From NCBI GenBank assembly GCA_020402865.1, contig JADBYT010000001.1, positions 62,001 to 126,000 of the forward strand: a stretch of DNA of 64,000 nt. Direction: 5' to 3'. The notes below the pieces were generated by a model. The model saw only the letters and a list, made by a program, of their open reading frames with translations. It did no database searches and was not told the origin of the DNA. Position numbers and translations under genes: made by a program. This stretch comes from Bacteroidota bacterium. Lineage in GTDB: Bacteria > Bacteroidota > Bacteroidia > Palsa-965. Of this stretch, positions 42,901 to 51,942 are shown piece after piece. Each line of letters starts with the position of its first letter. Positions within the stretch are counted from its first letter, which is position 1.

Positions 42901-45900
42901 TACAGCGAGTTGTGGTTTGTGTGATGGTTCGGCTACGGTAAACGTAACCGGCGGTACACAACCATACAGCTACAGCTGGTCGCCCACGGGCGGCACAAAC
43001 CCAACGGCCACTAACTTATGCCGTGGCAACTACACCTGTACAATTACCGATGCAAACGGTTGTGTAACCACGGTATCTGTTACGGTTAATCAGCTGGTGA
43101 ATATTGTGGTGAGCAGTGTAGGAAATACTCCCAGCTGCTACAACGTGTGCGATGGTATTGCCAGTGCCAATGCCAACGGCGGTGTAGGTCCTTATACCTA
43201 TGTATGGTCGCCGGGTAATGTGGTTTCGCAAAACGTTACCGGACTTTGTGCCGGAACCTACACTGTAACAGCTACCGACTTTAACGGGTGTTTCAATTCC
43301 TCAACAATCACGTTTACCAATCCGCCTCAGTTGCAGGCACAGGTTACATTTGCCAATGCCACCTGCTTTAATGCGTGCGATGGTACGGCTTCGGTTACTG
43401 TAAATGGTGGCACGGGATCGTACAGCTATCTCTGGCAGCCGGGCGGGCAAACTACATCTTCGGTGTCGGGTTTATGTGCCGGTTCATACAGCGTAACGGT
43501 AACTGATGGTAATGGCTGTGATACCACAATGCTGATAAACGTTTCCCAGCAGCCGGCAATTACGGCATCACCATCCGTAACACCGGCCAACTGTACGCTT
43601 TGTGATGGAGCCATCAGTACTTCGGCTTCGGGCGGCTCACCGGGTTATACTTATTTGTGGGCACCGGGCGGACAAACCACTTCGGGCATTTCAAACCTTT
43701 GTCCCGGCATTTACACCGTAACCATTACCGATGCGCAGGGCTGTTCGCAACAGGAAATTATTCCGGTAAGTAATACCAGCGGGCCTTCTGTTACTGCTAC
43801 AACCACTTCTGTAACCTGTAATGCGGCCTGTAATGGTACTGCCACAGCTGCTGTGTCGGGCGGCATACCTCCTTTTACCTACGACTGGTTTCCGGGCAGC
43901 CCTTCGGGCGACGGTACACCCAACGTAACCGGACTTTGCGCGGGTACTTACACCGTACAGGTAACTGATGGTTTGGGTTGTATTACCTTTTTACCTGTTG
44001 TCATTACACAACCTGCTGCGCTTACTGCACCGCCCATAATTACCAATGTATCATGCAATGGTTTGTGCGATGGTTCAATTTCAGTGGCTGCCGCCGGAGG
44101 CACATCGCCTTACACTTTTGCGTGGAGCACGGGCGGCATTACATCTGCTATAAATGGGTTGTGCGCAGGAACATATACGCTTACACTTACTGACGCCAAT
44201 GGTTGTACGCAGGTGCTTACCTATGTAATTACGCAGCCTGCGGTACTTGCTTCAGGTGTAAGCGGCACTGATGTAGTGTGCTACGGTCAGTGTAACGGTA
44301 CGGCCAGTGCAAACGTAAGCGGCGGTACAGGCCCGTATTCTTATTTGTGGTCGAACGGACAAATTGTTTCCGCTATCGGGAATTTGTGCCCGGCCACTTA
44401 TTCGGTAACCATTACCGATGCCAACGGATGTACGGTAACCGGCAATGCACTTATCAACGAACCCGATTCATTGATAAGTACGATTACGGTTACGGATGAA
44501 CTTTGTCCGGGTCAGTGCAACGGTTCTGCTGCGGCAACGCCAACGGGTGGTGTGGCGGGCTACACTTTCCTCTGGGCACCGGGCGGACAAACCACTTCAG
44601 CAGTGAGCGGACTTTGTGCCGGTGCGTACAGTCTCACTACTTCCGATGCCAATGGTTGTGCAGTGGTGCAGTCGGTTACAATCTCATCGCCGCCATCTCT
44701 TGTGCTGAGCACCACAGGTAGCACAGTGCCCTGCTTTGGCGATTGCAACGGCACAGTAAACGTAAATGCAAGCGGCGGAACTCCTTCTTACAGTTACAAC
44801 TGGATGCCTGGCAACCTCACAACGCCCGCTGCTTCTAACCTTTGTGCCGGTACATACACCGTTACCATCACTGATATCAATGGCTGCCAGTCTAACGCCA
44901 CGGCTGTTGTGGCACAGCCCGCATTGCTTCAGGCCAATACTTCGTTTGTAAGTCCGTCGTGCAATGGTTCGTGCAACGGTTCGGCCACAGCTTCACCCAT
45001 TGGTGGCAGTGGCAGCTATACCTATCTCTGGGCGCCGGGCGGACAAACCACACCAACCATAACTGGACTTTGTGCCGGTACTTACACCGTTACCGTACGC
45101 GATGCCAATGGTTGTCAGGATGTGCAAACCGTAAACGTGTTGCCGGTTGGGCCCATTGTGCTTGCTGTGGCCAGTGCGCCCGCATCGTGCGGACTTTGCA
45201 ACGGAACAATTTCAATTTCGCCTTCAGGTGGTAACTCACCATACTCGTATGCATGGTCGGGCGGATTGCCAGCGGTGGCTTCGCAAACCAACCTCTGTGC
45301 TGGCATTTACTCTGTTGTAGTTACTGATGCTGCCGGCTGTACACAAAGTTTCACCTTAACGCTCAACAACTCCAACGGCCCCACCGGCGAAACTGTTTCC
45401 ACCAGCGATGTAAGCTGCCCCGGAAGCTGCGATGGCAGTGCCACAGTGGTGCCCATTGGCGGCACATCGCCTTACACCTATCTCTGGAATCCCGGCGGAC
45501 AAACTGTAAACTCACTCACGGGGATGTGTGCAGGCAATTACTTCCTGCAGGTTACGGATGCCAATGGCTGCATTCGTTTCTCGCCCGTTACCATTAATTC
45601 GCCTCAACCCATTGCAGCCAATCCATTTGTGGTAAACACTACCTGCACCGGAATTTGCGACGGAGCCATTACACTCAACACAACTGGCGGAAATGGCGGT
45701 TTCAGCTATTCTTGGGCACCTAACGGGCAAACCACTTCTGCCATTTCAAGCATTTGTGCAGGTACATACACCGTGACCATTACCGATGCCAACGGCTGTC
45801 AGGAAGTAGAGGCTATTGCCGTGAGTCCGTATAATGTGCTGGTGGCGGCCATAAGCAGCACACCACCGCAATGTTTTAACGATTGCAATGCTTCTTCGAG

Positions 45901-48190
45901 TGTGAATGTAACAGTGGGTACTGCGCCGTTTACGTATCAATGGACAGATCCGCTGGGACAATCATCGCAAACGGCAACCGGCTTGTGTGCGGGTACATAC
46001 AGTGTTACTGTGATTGATGATGATGGCTGCAATACGGTGTTACCTGTTACTATTTCCAATCCTCCGGCCATTCAGCTTAATCCGCTGGTGGTGCAGCCTT
46101 CGTGCGGAGTTTGCAACGGAAGTGTGAGTGCTGCTCCCACAGGAGGTAATGCACCTTATACGTATTTATGGAGTAACGGCGCAACTACATCAAGCATATC
46201 AGGTTTGTGTCCGGGTGTGTATTCGGTACAGGTTACCGATGCTGCCGGTTGCAGCGATGTATTTACACTCAACATCAGCAACAGCAGCGGGCCAACGGCT
46301 TCCAATGGTGTAGTTACTGATGCGTCGTGCGCCAATACCTGCGACGGATCAATTGCTGTTGCGCCTTCCGGTGGGCTTGCACCTTACAGCTATTTCTGGA
46401 TACCGGGTGCGCAAACCACATCTTCGGTAAATAATCTTTGCGCAGGAATTTATGCGGTTGAAATTACCGATGCGGCAGGTTGTGTGTTTATTGATTCATT
46501 TACCGTATCCTCACCCAATCCCATTGTCCTTAATCCAATTATTACCAATACCGACTGCGGTTTCTGCAACGGCAATATCAACCTGAATGTATCGGGCGGC
46601 AATGGTCCGCTTACATTCAGCTGGGCACCCGGCGGACAAACCACACCCATTGTCAACGGTCTTTGCGCCGGGCTTTACACGGTTACCGTAACAGACAGCA
46701 CAGGCTGCACTGAAGTACGTGTAATTCCGGTAAGCAATTTCAACGCACAGGTTACAATTACCACAAGCAGCACCGGCATTTCCTGCTTCGGCGATTGCAA
46801 TGCCACTGCGCAGGCCACAGCTGCCGGGCCCAATGGTCCGTTTACGTATTTGTGGAGCAACGCAAGTACAAGCAGTTCGTTAACCGGACTTTGTGCAGGT
46901 ACTTATCTGGTACAGGCTACTGATGCAACGGGTTGCGTAAGCACTGCACAGGTGAATATTGCCAATGTGCCGCAACTTGTGGTTTCGCAGCCGGTATCAA
47001 CTGATGCGTTGTGTGCGGGTGTGTGCAATGGCACCATTACGGCCATTGCCTCGGGCGGAACATTGCCTTACACGTATGTGTGGAGCAACAGCCAGATAAG
47101 TGCCACTGCCACTGGTCTTTGCGCAGGTACTTATTCGGTAGTGATTACTGATGCAAATGGTTGCACGTTATCGCTTTCCGACTCGGTGGCTGAGCCGCCT
47201 TCGTTGCTGGCGGCTTTGCCGGTGGTGGTTGATGCCAGCTGTAATACCACGCCCGATGGTGCGGTAAATATCACTATAAGCGGGGGTAATACACCTTATA
47301 CGTATTCATGGAACGGCCCCGGCGGATTTACCTCCACCAGCGAAGATTTAACCGGTGTGCTGCCCGGCACCTACACCGTAACGGCTACGGATGCCAATGG
47401 CTGCACACTTTCTGATACCGTAGTGGTAAACGCAACTATTGTGGTGCTTGCTGTGGCCGAAAGTGATACAACCTTGTGTTTCCCCGGCATTGCCACACTT
47501 ACAGCTACAGGCAGCAGTAACGCTACAGCTTATACCTGGTTTGAACTGCCCGGTATGACAGTGGCTGGCAATGATGATAGTTTGTTTGTGAACAATACGC
47601 CGGGCTCATACACCTATGTGTTGCTTGCTGCCAACGGAGCCTGCACGCATACAGATACCGTAATGGTAAATGTGATTGCCCCGCCGCTTGCCAATGCAGG
47701 TCCCGATATTTCCATTGCCACCGGCGGAAGTGCTACAATTGGCGGATCGCCGGCCGGGCCGCCTTCGGCTACATTTGTGTGGTCGCCGGCGGCTGATCTT
47801 ACAAACGCCAATGCCGCCAATCCGGTAGCAGATCCGAATGCCACAACAACTTATGTACTTGTGGTCACAGACACCAACGGTTGCACCGCCAGCGATACAA
47901 TGGAGCTGATTGTGCTTCCGGCCATTTCATTCCCCAACGGTTTCACACCCAACGGCGATGGTATAAATGATGTGTGGCAGATTGACAACATTACACCGTT
48001 TGAAAACTGCGAAGTAGAAGTATATAACCGCTGGGGCGAACTGCTGTTCCGCTCGGTAGGTTACAACACACCGTGGGATGGCCGCTACAACGGCGAGGCA
48101 CTTCCGGTGGGCACCTACTATTACGTAATTGATCTCAACGATCCGTTGTTCCCCGAACCTTATACGGGTCCGGTAACCATTATGCGATAA
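39950..48190 (+). CDS. Giant SprB-repeat surface adhesin with T9SS type B sorting domain
   Basis: A 2746-residue cell-surface protein. Residues 1-22 are a signal peptide (ending LPLRA); 23 to about 200 form an N-terminal beta-rich domain; about 205-2500 hold 30 SprB-type repeats of about 75-84 residues. A typical repeat has C-x3-C near its start, then GGT-P-Y-YLW-PGGQTT, LCAGTYTVTVTD, and NGC, i.e. four Cys. The last repeat lacks the Cys. An Ig-like region precedes the type B gliding-associated tail (FPNGFTPNGDGINDVW, VYNRWGELLF, GTYYYVI). SprB is the mobile adhesin of gliding motility; here the role is likely adhesion or gliding. The start codon is GTG at 39950. The porP/sprF partner follows by 4 bases. 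Confidence 0.92.
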   Translation: MKYKFTLPLLILLLATALPLRAEFFYWTGDDGNWNDVTKWRVGNGNEEMYRAATRLPSDTDDVFILPHSGREVTIEITGDVFCRQLNLDFEAPPYPGANHTIHLTGNGTIHLNWLIGSAKLRDEFAGTWRFEKSAFFGPSNIVLAGKVIFDCSSLVIRTDLYAAGGVEFIHTTVSEIPEQAGFKIVSPKISQSARTVLPASVQLITTGPVLSPQNHTVTTTVVPNACNGQCLATATANVTGGSGNFSYLWTPGNQTTATATGLCAGTYLVVVTDLILGDQVPAFAIVTDPPPLVIFFSNTAPLCNGQCNGSSSATVAGGTPGFTYNWLPGNQNTPSISNQCAGTYTLTVTDNNGCQITQLSIITQPAALNPNGVRTNVTCNNLCNGTATVAPAGGTLPYSYLWSPGGQTTPAISGLCPGSYTCVVTDGNNCTSSYVAVVTQPQPLQAGATHTNTSCFGVCDGTATANVTGGTGPYSYQWLPGGQTTPGITNLCAGTYTVNITDANGCTAQQQVTITEPLQIVSTPTAVNITCFGLCNGTASANASGGSPSYTYSWAPAGGNGPVASGLCPGSYTVTVTDQNGCFTTGSVTITQPQLLVAQATSTNVTCNSLCNGTATAGQTGGTPPYSYLWQPGNITTPTISNLCPGNYTLTVTDANSCTGTTTVVITQPQPISANVTAVNVNCNTLCNGSASSNPTGGTGPYTYLWQPGGQTTSSISNLCAGAYTLTVTDAQGCIRTQTVSITQPNPLTISVNTTQLLCNSNCNATAAVTVSGGTPGYTYLWAPGGQTTPSVSNLCAGSYTVTVTDANNCVANNIVIISQPPPYQISASVNNVLCFGQCNGSAALNVSGSTGPYTYLWAPGGQTTSAVTGLCAGSYSVTVTDANGCDSTIVVVVNQPLPISPNVTRTNASCSGVCDGTATANPGGGTFPYTYLWQPGAFTTSSISGLCAGSYSLTVTDANGCSTNATVTITQPQPLLATVSATTASCGLCDGSATVNVTGGTQPYSYSWSPTGGTNPTATNLCRGNYTCTITDANGCVTTVSVTVNQLVNIVVSSVGNTPSCYNVCDGIASANANGGVGPYTYVWSPGNVVSQNVTGLCAGTYTVTATDFNGCFNSSTITFTNPPQLQAQVTFANATCFNACDGTASVTVNGGTGSYSYLWQPGGQTTSSVSGLCAGSYSVTVTDGNGCDTTMLINVSQQPAITASPSVTPANCTLCDGAISTSASGGSPGYTYLWAPGGQTTSGISNLCPGIYTVTITDAQGCSQQEIIPVSNTSGPSVTATTTSVTCNAACNGTATAAVSGGIPPFTYDWFPGSPSGDGTPNVTGLCAGTYTVQVTDGLGCITFLPVVITQPAALTAPPIITNVSCNGLCDGSISVAAAGGTSPYTFAWSTGGITSAINGLCAGTYTLTLTDANGCTQVLTYVITQPAVLASGVSGTDVVCYGQCNGTASANVSGGTGPYSYLWSNGQIVSAIGNLCPATYSVTITDANGCTVTGNALINEPDSLISTITVTDELCPGQCNGSAAATPTGGVAGYTFLWAPGGQTTSAVSGLCAGAYSLTTSDANGCAVVQSVTISSPPSLVLSTTGSTVPCFGDCNGTVNVNASGGTPSYSYNWMPGNLTTPAASNLCAGTYTVTITDINGCQSNATAVVAQPALLQANTSFVSPSCNGSCNGSATASPIGGSGSYTYLWAPGGQTTPTITGLCAGTYTVTVRDANGCQDVQTVNVLPVGPIVLAVASAPASCGLCNGTISISPSGGNSPYSYAWSGGLPAVASQTNLCAGIYSVVVTDAAGCTQSFTLTLNNSNGPTGETVSTSDVSCPGSCDGSATVVPIGGTSPYTYLWNPGGQTVNSLTGMCAGNYFLQVTDANGCIRFSPVTINSPQPIAANPFVVNTTCTGICDGAITLNTTGGNGGFSYSWAPNGQTTSAISSICAGTYTVTITDANGCQEVEAIAVSPYNVLVAAISSTPPQCFNDCNASSSVNVTVGTAPFTYQWTDPLGQSSQTATGLCAGTYSVTVIDDDGCNTVLPVTISNPPAIQLNPLVVQPSCGVCNGSVSAAPTGGNAPYTYLWSNGATTSSISGLCPGVYSVQVTDAAGCSDVFTLNISNSSGPTASNGVVTDASCANTCDGSIAVAPSGGLAPYSYFWIPGAQTTSSVNNLCAGIYAVEITDAAGCVFIDSFTVSSPNPIVLNPIITNTDCGFCNGNINLNVSGGNGPLTFSWAPGGQTTPIVNGLCAGLYTVTVTDSTGCTEVRVIPVSNFNAQVTITTSSTGISCFGDCNATAQATAAGPNGPFTYLWSNASTSSSLTGLCAGTYLVQATDATGCVSTAQVNIANVPQLVVSQPVSTDALCAGVCNGTITAIASGGTLPYTYVWSNSQISATATGLCAGTYSVVITDANGCTLSLSDSVAEPPSLLAALPVVVDASCNTTPDGAVNITISGGNTPYTYSWNGPGGFTSTSEDLTGVLPGTYTVTATDANGCTLSDTVVVNATIVVLAVAESDTTLCFPGIATLTATGSSNATAYTWFELPGMTVAGNDDSLFVNNTPGSYTYVLLAANGACTHTDTVMVNVIAPPLANAGPDISIATGGSATIGGSPAGPPSATFVWSPAADLTNANAANPVADPNATTTYVLVVTDTNGCTASDTMELIVLPAISFPNGFTPNGDGINDVWQIDNITPFENCEVEVYNRWGELLFRSVGYNTPWDGRYNGEALPVGTYYYVIDLNDPLFPEPYTGPVTIMR

Positions 48191-48194
48191 GGCC

Positions 48195-49106
48195 ATGAAA
48201 AAAACTACGCTGCATATCTTTTCTGCTTTGCTGCTGTTTGCTTCGCCGCTGGCCGCGCAGCAGTTGCCGCATTACAGCCAGTATGTACTCAATGAGTATG
48301 TGCTTAATCCGGCTGCGGGCGGACGAAATCCTTATTTCACCGGCCTTTCCTCCAACCGCTACCAATGGGGTGGTATTACTGATGCGCCACGCACGTACAT
48401 ACTCAGTTTAAACGGTCCGCTCAAATACCGCAACATGGGTGTGGGCGGCCAATTGTTTACCGATAATGTAGGCCCCACACGCCGTACCGGTTTTTATCTT
48501 TCGTATTCCTACCACGCACCGCTTACGCAAAAACTCAAACTCTCGTTTGGCTTGCAGGCCGGCATTCTGCAGTTTATGATCGACGGGCATAAAATTCAGC
48601 TTCACGATCCCGGCGACAATGTGCTCATCAACGGCCTGCAAACAGTGCTCACACCCGATTTCAGCGGCGGCATCATGCTGCACAATGATAAATTCTGGGT
48701 GGGTGCTTCGGCCATGCAGCTGCAGCAAAACAAACTGAAGTTTTTCGACTATATGTCGAATACGACCAGCGTAATGAGCAGGCATTATTTTGCTATGGCC
48801 GGCTACCGCCAACGTGTGGGTGATGATTTTGTGGTGGAACCATCGGTGCTGGTGAAGTATGTGGCGCCGGTGCCTGTACAGTTTGATGCCGGTGTGCGGG
48901 TGATTTACAAGCGGAAAGTTTGGCTGGGTGCAGCGTATCGTCACCTTGATGCGGTTACAGCCAACTTCGGTTTCTGGTACCGTGAAAATCTGATGCTGAG
49001 TTATGCGTATGATTTTACAACAACTAATTTGCGTAATTACAGCACCGGTACGCACGAGCTTATGATCGGGATCCGGTTTAACCGGAAGGGGATGGGGAAG
49101 GAGTGA
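48195..49106 (+). CDS. PorP/SprF family T9SS outer-membrane protein
   Basis: 303 residues: signal peptide (MKKTTLHIFSALLLFASPLA, AQQ), then LPHYSQYVLNEYVLNPAAGG, the family mark, and a beta-barrel with many amphipathic strands (YHAPLTQKLKLSFGLQAGI, YRHLDAVTANFGFWYRENL). SprF proteins are needed for export or surface anchoring of their SprB-like partner with type B tails, and are encoded just downstream of it, as here. The gap is 4 bases. Confidence 0.93.
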   Translation: MKKTTLHIFSALLLFASPLAAQQLPHYSQYVLNEYVLNPAAGGRNPYFTGLSSNRYQWGGITDAPRTYILSLNGPLKYRNMGVGGQLFTDNVGPTRRTGFYLSYSYHAPLTQKLKLSFGLQAGILQFMIDGHKIQLHDPGDNVLINGLQTVLTPDFSGGIMLHNDKFWVGASAMQLQQNKLKFFDYMSNTTSVMSRHYFAMAGYRQRVGDDFVVEPSVLVKYVAPVPVQFDAGVRVIYKRKVWLGAAYRHLDAVTANFGFWYRENLMLSYAYDFTTTNLRNYSTGTHELMIGIRFNRKGMGKE

Positions 49107-49181
49107 GGTTGCGTGGTGAGGGTGTTGATTTCGGGTAGTATTTGAATCTGATTTTTTGAAACACCAAGCGGTATTTATTCC

Positions 49182-49320
49182 AGCCGCGATTGCTCCCGCA
49201 GAAATTGCGGGGGAAAAGCCCGGACCTGAGTGCATGCAATTTTTTTTGTGAAGTTTGGGGAGGACTTGCAGCGTAAAGCGCGTACAGGTGGTGTGATATT
49301 GAGCCATTTTGTTCGCTCCT
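49182..49320 (-). repeat. Dispersed intergenic repeat, copy B
   Basis: Minus-strand counterpart of 33634-33769. Blocks: AGGAGCGAA (complement of 49312-49320), the 16-nt block (49264-49279) and the 24-nt hairpin block (49188-49211, identical over all 24 bases). Block spacings differ from copy A by only 1-2 bases. It sits between convergent genes. Confidence 0.75.
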
Positions 49321-49449
49321 GAACTATTGATTTGTGGAATGAGGTGATTGTGGGGAGCAACTTGATTTCTGTAACGGTGTGAGGTGTTGCATTGTGTGCT
49401 GATGGCTCAGGCTAGTTATTTGGAACATTGTAAGCAGCATCTTTGGTTG

Positions 49450-49570
49450 AACAAGTCTGGAGACTTGTTTAAGTTCAGCAGAAAGTTTGTCGCCTTTGGC
49501 GACTAAAACTTTCCGCAGCGTTGGTTCAGCAGGAAGTTTGTTGCCTTTGGCGGCTGAAACCTTCCGCAGC
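49450..49570 (+). repeat. Cluster of three hairpins including a 51-bp tandem repeat
   Basis: Hairpin 1: AACAAGTCT (49450-49458) with AGACTTGTT (49461-49469). Then two units of 51-bp period, starting TTCAGCA at 49474 and 49525 and ending CCGCAGC at 49519 and 49570. Each has an inner stem around CCTTTGG (GTCGCC/GGCGAC; GTTGCC/GGCGGC) and an outer stem (AAAGTTT/AAACTTT; GGAAGTTT with AAACCTTCC, one bulge). The rest of 49107-49595 holds copy B of the dispersed repeat and no gene. Confidence 0.65.
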
Positions 49571-49595
49571 ATTGTGGCTTTGCCGTAAGGTCAAA

Positions 49596-50588
49596 TCACA
49601 TCCGTACCGTTTCGCCTACATCGGGCGCAAGCAGGCGGCCATTCAAACGTCCTTCTTTTTCATGTGCCTGCATTATGCGCAGCGGCTCGCCGAGGGGTTC
49701 GTCGGAGAGGTCGTAGGTGCCGAAGTGCATGGGGATGAAATGCTGTGCGCCGAGGTCGTGGAAGCCTTGCAGGGCTTCGTTGGGGCCGATGTGGGCGCTT
49801 TGCATCATGTATTGCGGCTTGTAGGCGCCTACGGGGATGAAGGCGTGTGAGATGTTTGGAAACAGTGTGCCTGTTTCGCGGAAGTGTGCGGCCATGGCGG
49901 TGTCGCCGGCGAAATATACGGTACGCGCTTGGGTGCGAATGATGAAACTGCCCCAGAGCGTGCGGTTTGTATCGTTGAGCCAGCGCCGGTTCCAGTGCTT
50001 GGCCGGCATGAAAATTACTTCGGGGCCATTGCCGCCGATTGCAGGATACTGCTGATACCACGCGGCTTCCACAATGTGTTTTGCGCCCAGCTTTTGCAGC
50101 AGCTTCGCGGTATGCATGGGCACATAATACACCGCCTGCGGGTTTGCGGCAATGATGCGTTTCATGCTGTTTTCGTCGAGATGATCGCGGTGCGCGTGCG
50201 AGAGGAGCACGGCATCGAGCCCGGTAATGCTTTCGGGCGCAAAAGGCGATGGTACCAAACGCTTTAGTCCGGTGGAGCTGAGCAAACACGGATCCGTAAG
50301 CATGAGTTTGCCATGCACGCGCAGCAGAAACGCCGAGTGCCCCAGCCAGTTAAAGGCGTCATGCGGCTCGGTAAAAATGCGGCGGTCGCTGCGTACAGCG
50401 AGCCTGAATGTATCCGTCTTTTTCTCGGCGCGCTGCGGATTGGCCGAAAACATCCATTTCATTACCGTTTTAAACCCAACCGGCATTTCGTTTTCCATGC
50501 CGGTGTAGCGTCCGTTAATCATCCGGTTGCCACGCACATCGTGGCGTACGAAAGGAAGATCGGGGTTGTGGTGCCAGGTTTCGGCCAT
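49596..50588 (-). CDS. MBL-fold metal-dependent hydrolase (UlaG/NAPE-PLD-like)
   Basis: 330 residues. Metallo-beta-lactamase motifs: LLSHAHRDHLDENSM (HxHxDH), FMPAKHWNRRW, VYFAGDTAMAAHF and FIPMHFGTYDL. The long N-terminal part with DAFNWLGHSAFLLRVHGKLM matches the NAPE-PLD-like group of lipid or lactone hydrolases. Last gene of a TetR-led minus-strand operon; 2 bases separate it from the membrane protein gene. Substrate unknown. Confidence 0.86.
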   Translation of the reverse strand: MAETWHHNPDLPFVRHDVRGNRMINGRYTGMENEMPVGFKTVMKWMFSANPQRAEKKTDTFRLAVRSDRRIFTEPHDAFNWLGHSAFLLRVHGKLMLTDPCLLSSTGLKRLVPSPFAPESITGLDAVLLSHAHRDHLDENSMKRIIAANPQAVYYVPMHTAKLLQKLGAKHIVEAAWYQQYPAIGGNGPEVIFMPAKHWNRRWLNDTNRTLWGSFIIRTQARTVYFAGDTAMAAHFRETGTLFPNISHAFIPVGAYKPQYMMQSAHIGPNEALQGFHDLGAQHFIPMHFGTYDLSDEPLGEPLRIMQAHEKEGRLNGRLLAPDVGETVRM

Positions 50589-50590
50589 GA

Positions 50591-51085
50591 TCAGGTAGTA
50601 ATGAGTTGCTGTATGTTGTGCTGATAGCGCTCGCCGCGCCGTTCGGCAAAGATATCAAGAGTGAGCATGAGTGTGCCCTGCATGAGCAACCCAAGCGCCA
50701 GCCCCTGCCAGAAATTTGCTGCACGAAATACAAGCAGAGCCACGCCGCTCAGCACAAACGCAATTTCAACCCATTTGTAAATTGTGAAATTACGCATCAC
50801 CACAATCATACGTGCTGTTTCGGCTGTTGCAAATCCTGCCGCATCGGTTGCGAATTGTGCATCAAGCGCAGCCACCTGCTGCCCGGTGCGGAAAAACACG
50901 GTTGCGCCTACCACCATCTGTATCAGGCCCACCAGCAAAACCGGTATGGCCATTCCGGCATAAAACTTTTCTTTCGATACAAAGAATGCCCAGCAGGCAA
51001 AGGCCAGCGCAAACACACCGGCAGCCAGAAACAAAAGTGCCTCTGCTTTCTCGGCACGGAAATAATTGTGCATTGATTCTGTCAT
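50591..51085 (-). CDS. Hypothetical four-helix membrane protein
   Basis: 164 residues with about four hydrophobic helices (ALLFLAAGVFALAFACWAFF, AIPVLLVGLIQMVVGATVFF, WVEIAFVLSGVALLVF, GLALGLLMQGTLMLTL) and a soluble loop between helices 2 and 3. I do not recognise the family. The ATG at 51085 (MTESMHNYFRAEKAE) is preferred to a longer frame that would overlap the SDR gene. It lies between the SDR and MBL genes in one operon. Confidence 0.65.
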   Translation of the reverse strand: MTESMHNYFRAEKAEALLFLAAGVFALAFACWAFFVSKEKFYAGMAIPVLLVGLIQMVVGATVFFRTGQQVAALDAQFATDAAGFATAETARMIVVMRNFTIYKWVEIAFVLSGVALLVFRAANFWQGLALGLLMQGTLMLTLDIFAERRGERYQHNIQQLITT

Positions 51086-51101
51086 CACATCCGGTATTGA
51101 A

Positions 51102-51929
51102 TTAACCTTTAAATCCTTTTTCCACAATAGCACGCACCAGGCTTCTGTACCAGCTCAGCGGTACGGTGCGGCGTAAAATAAGTATGGCTTTGGCCTGCAT
51201 GCCTGCCGGATAGCGGAGTTTAAAGCTGGATGAGGAAGCCGCTTTGAAAATTGTTTTCGCCACTACTTCGGGGCCCGGTGCGTTTGCGCCTGCGGCCTGT
51301 GAGTTTTTAAACGTTATCGCCTGGTAGTTGTCGTAAGCGGTTAATCCTTCTTTCGAAAACAAGTCCTGCGAACGGTCGTAGAAATCGGTTTTGATGGCGC
51401 CGGGCTCTACGTTTTTTACTTTAATATTAAACGGCCGCAGTTCAAACGCCAGTGCTTCGGCCCAGCCTTCAACCGCCCATTTGGTGCCGTGATATACACT
51501 GTAAATGGGAAAGGTAATAATGCCGCCCATTGAGGTTACGTTCACAATCGTGCCGTTCTTCTTTGCGCGGAAGTGGGGCAAAATGGCGCGTGTTACATTC
51601 ATTACACCAAACACATTGGTATCAAACTGCCGCTGAATCTGCTGCGGTGTGGCCGCTTCGAAAATACCGATGGCACCGTAGCCGGCATTATTCACCAGTA
51701 CATCAATACCGCCAAAATCGGTAATGGTGGCCTTGATGGCCTGTGTAATACTGTTTTCGTCAGTTACATCAAGCGCGTAGAGTTTTACATTGGGCAGCTG
51801 CTGCAGTTCGGTTTCTTTTGCAGGTGTGCGCATGGTGGCGGCTACGTTCCAGCCGCGATCGCTGAAATACTTTACTGTAGCGCGGCCTATGCCTGATGAA
51901 GTGCCGGTAATAAGAACGGTTTTTTTCAT
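51102..51929 (-). CDS. Short-chain dehydrogenase/reductase
   Basis: NAD(P)-dependent oxidoreductase of 275 residues. Cofactor motif LITGTSSGIGRATV, LDVTDENS, VNNAGYGAIG, catalytic Ser in NVTSMGGIITFPIYSVYHGTKWA with the usual YxxxK reading YHGTK. This is the classical SDR family; the substrate is unknown. The TetR-type operator at 51943-51960 lies 14 bases upstream of its start, in the gap after the tetR gene, so it is probably under TetR control. Confidence 0.9.
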   Translation of the reverse strand: MKKTVLITGTSSGIGRATVKYFSDRGWNVAATMRTPAKETELQQLPNVKLYALDVTDENSITQAIKATITDFGGIDVLVNNAGYGAIGIFEAATPQQIQRQFDTNVFGVMNVTRAILPHFRAKKNGTIVNVTSMGGIITFPIYSVYHGTKWAVEGWAEALAFELRPFNIKVKNVEPGAIKTDFYDRSQDLFSKEGLTAYDNYQAITFKNSQAAGANAPGPEVVAKTIFKAASSSSFKLRYPAGMQAKAILILRRTVPLSWYRSLVRAIVEKGFKG

Positions 51930-51942
51930 GGTGTTGGTTTTT

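Noticed and set aside
40620-47400. Regular repeats considered as a CRISPR array or DNA satellite
   Set aside because: The repeats are coding, in frame throughout, with SprB protein motifs; unit length about 230-250 bp is far from CRISPR.
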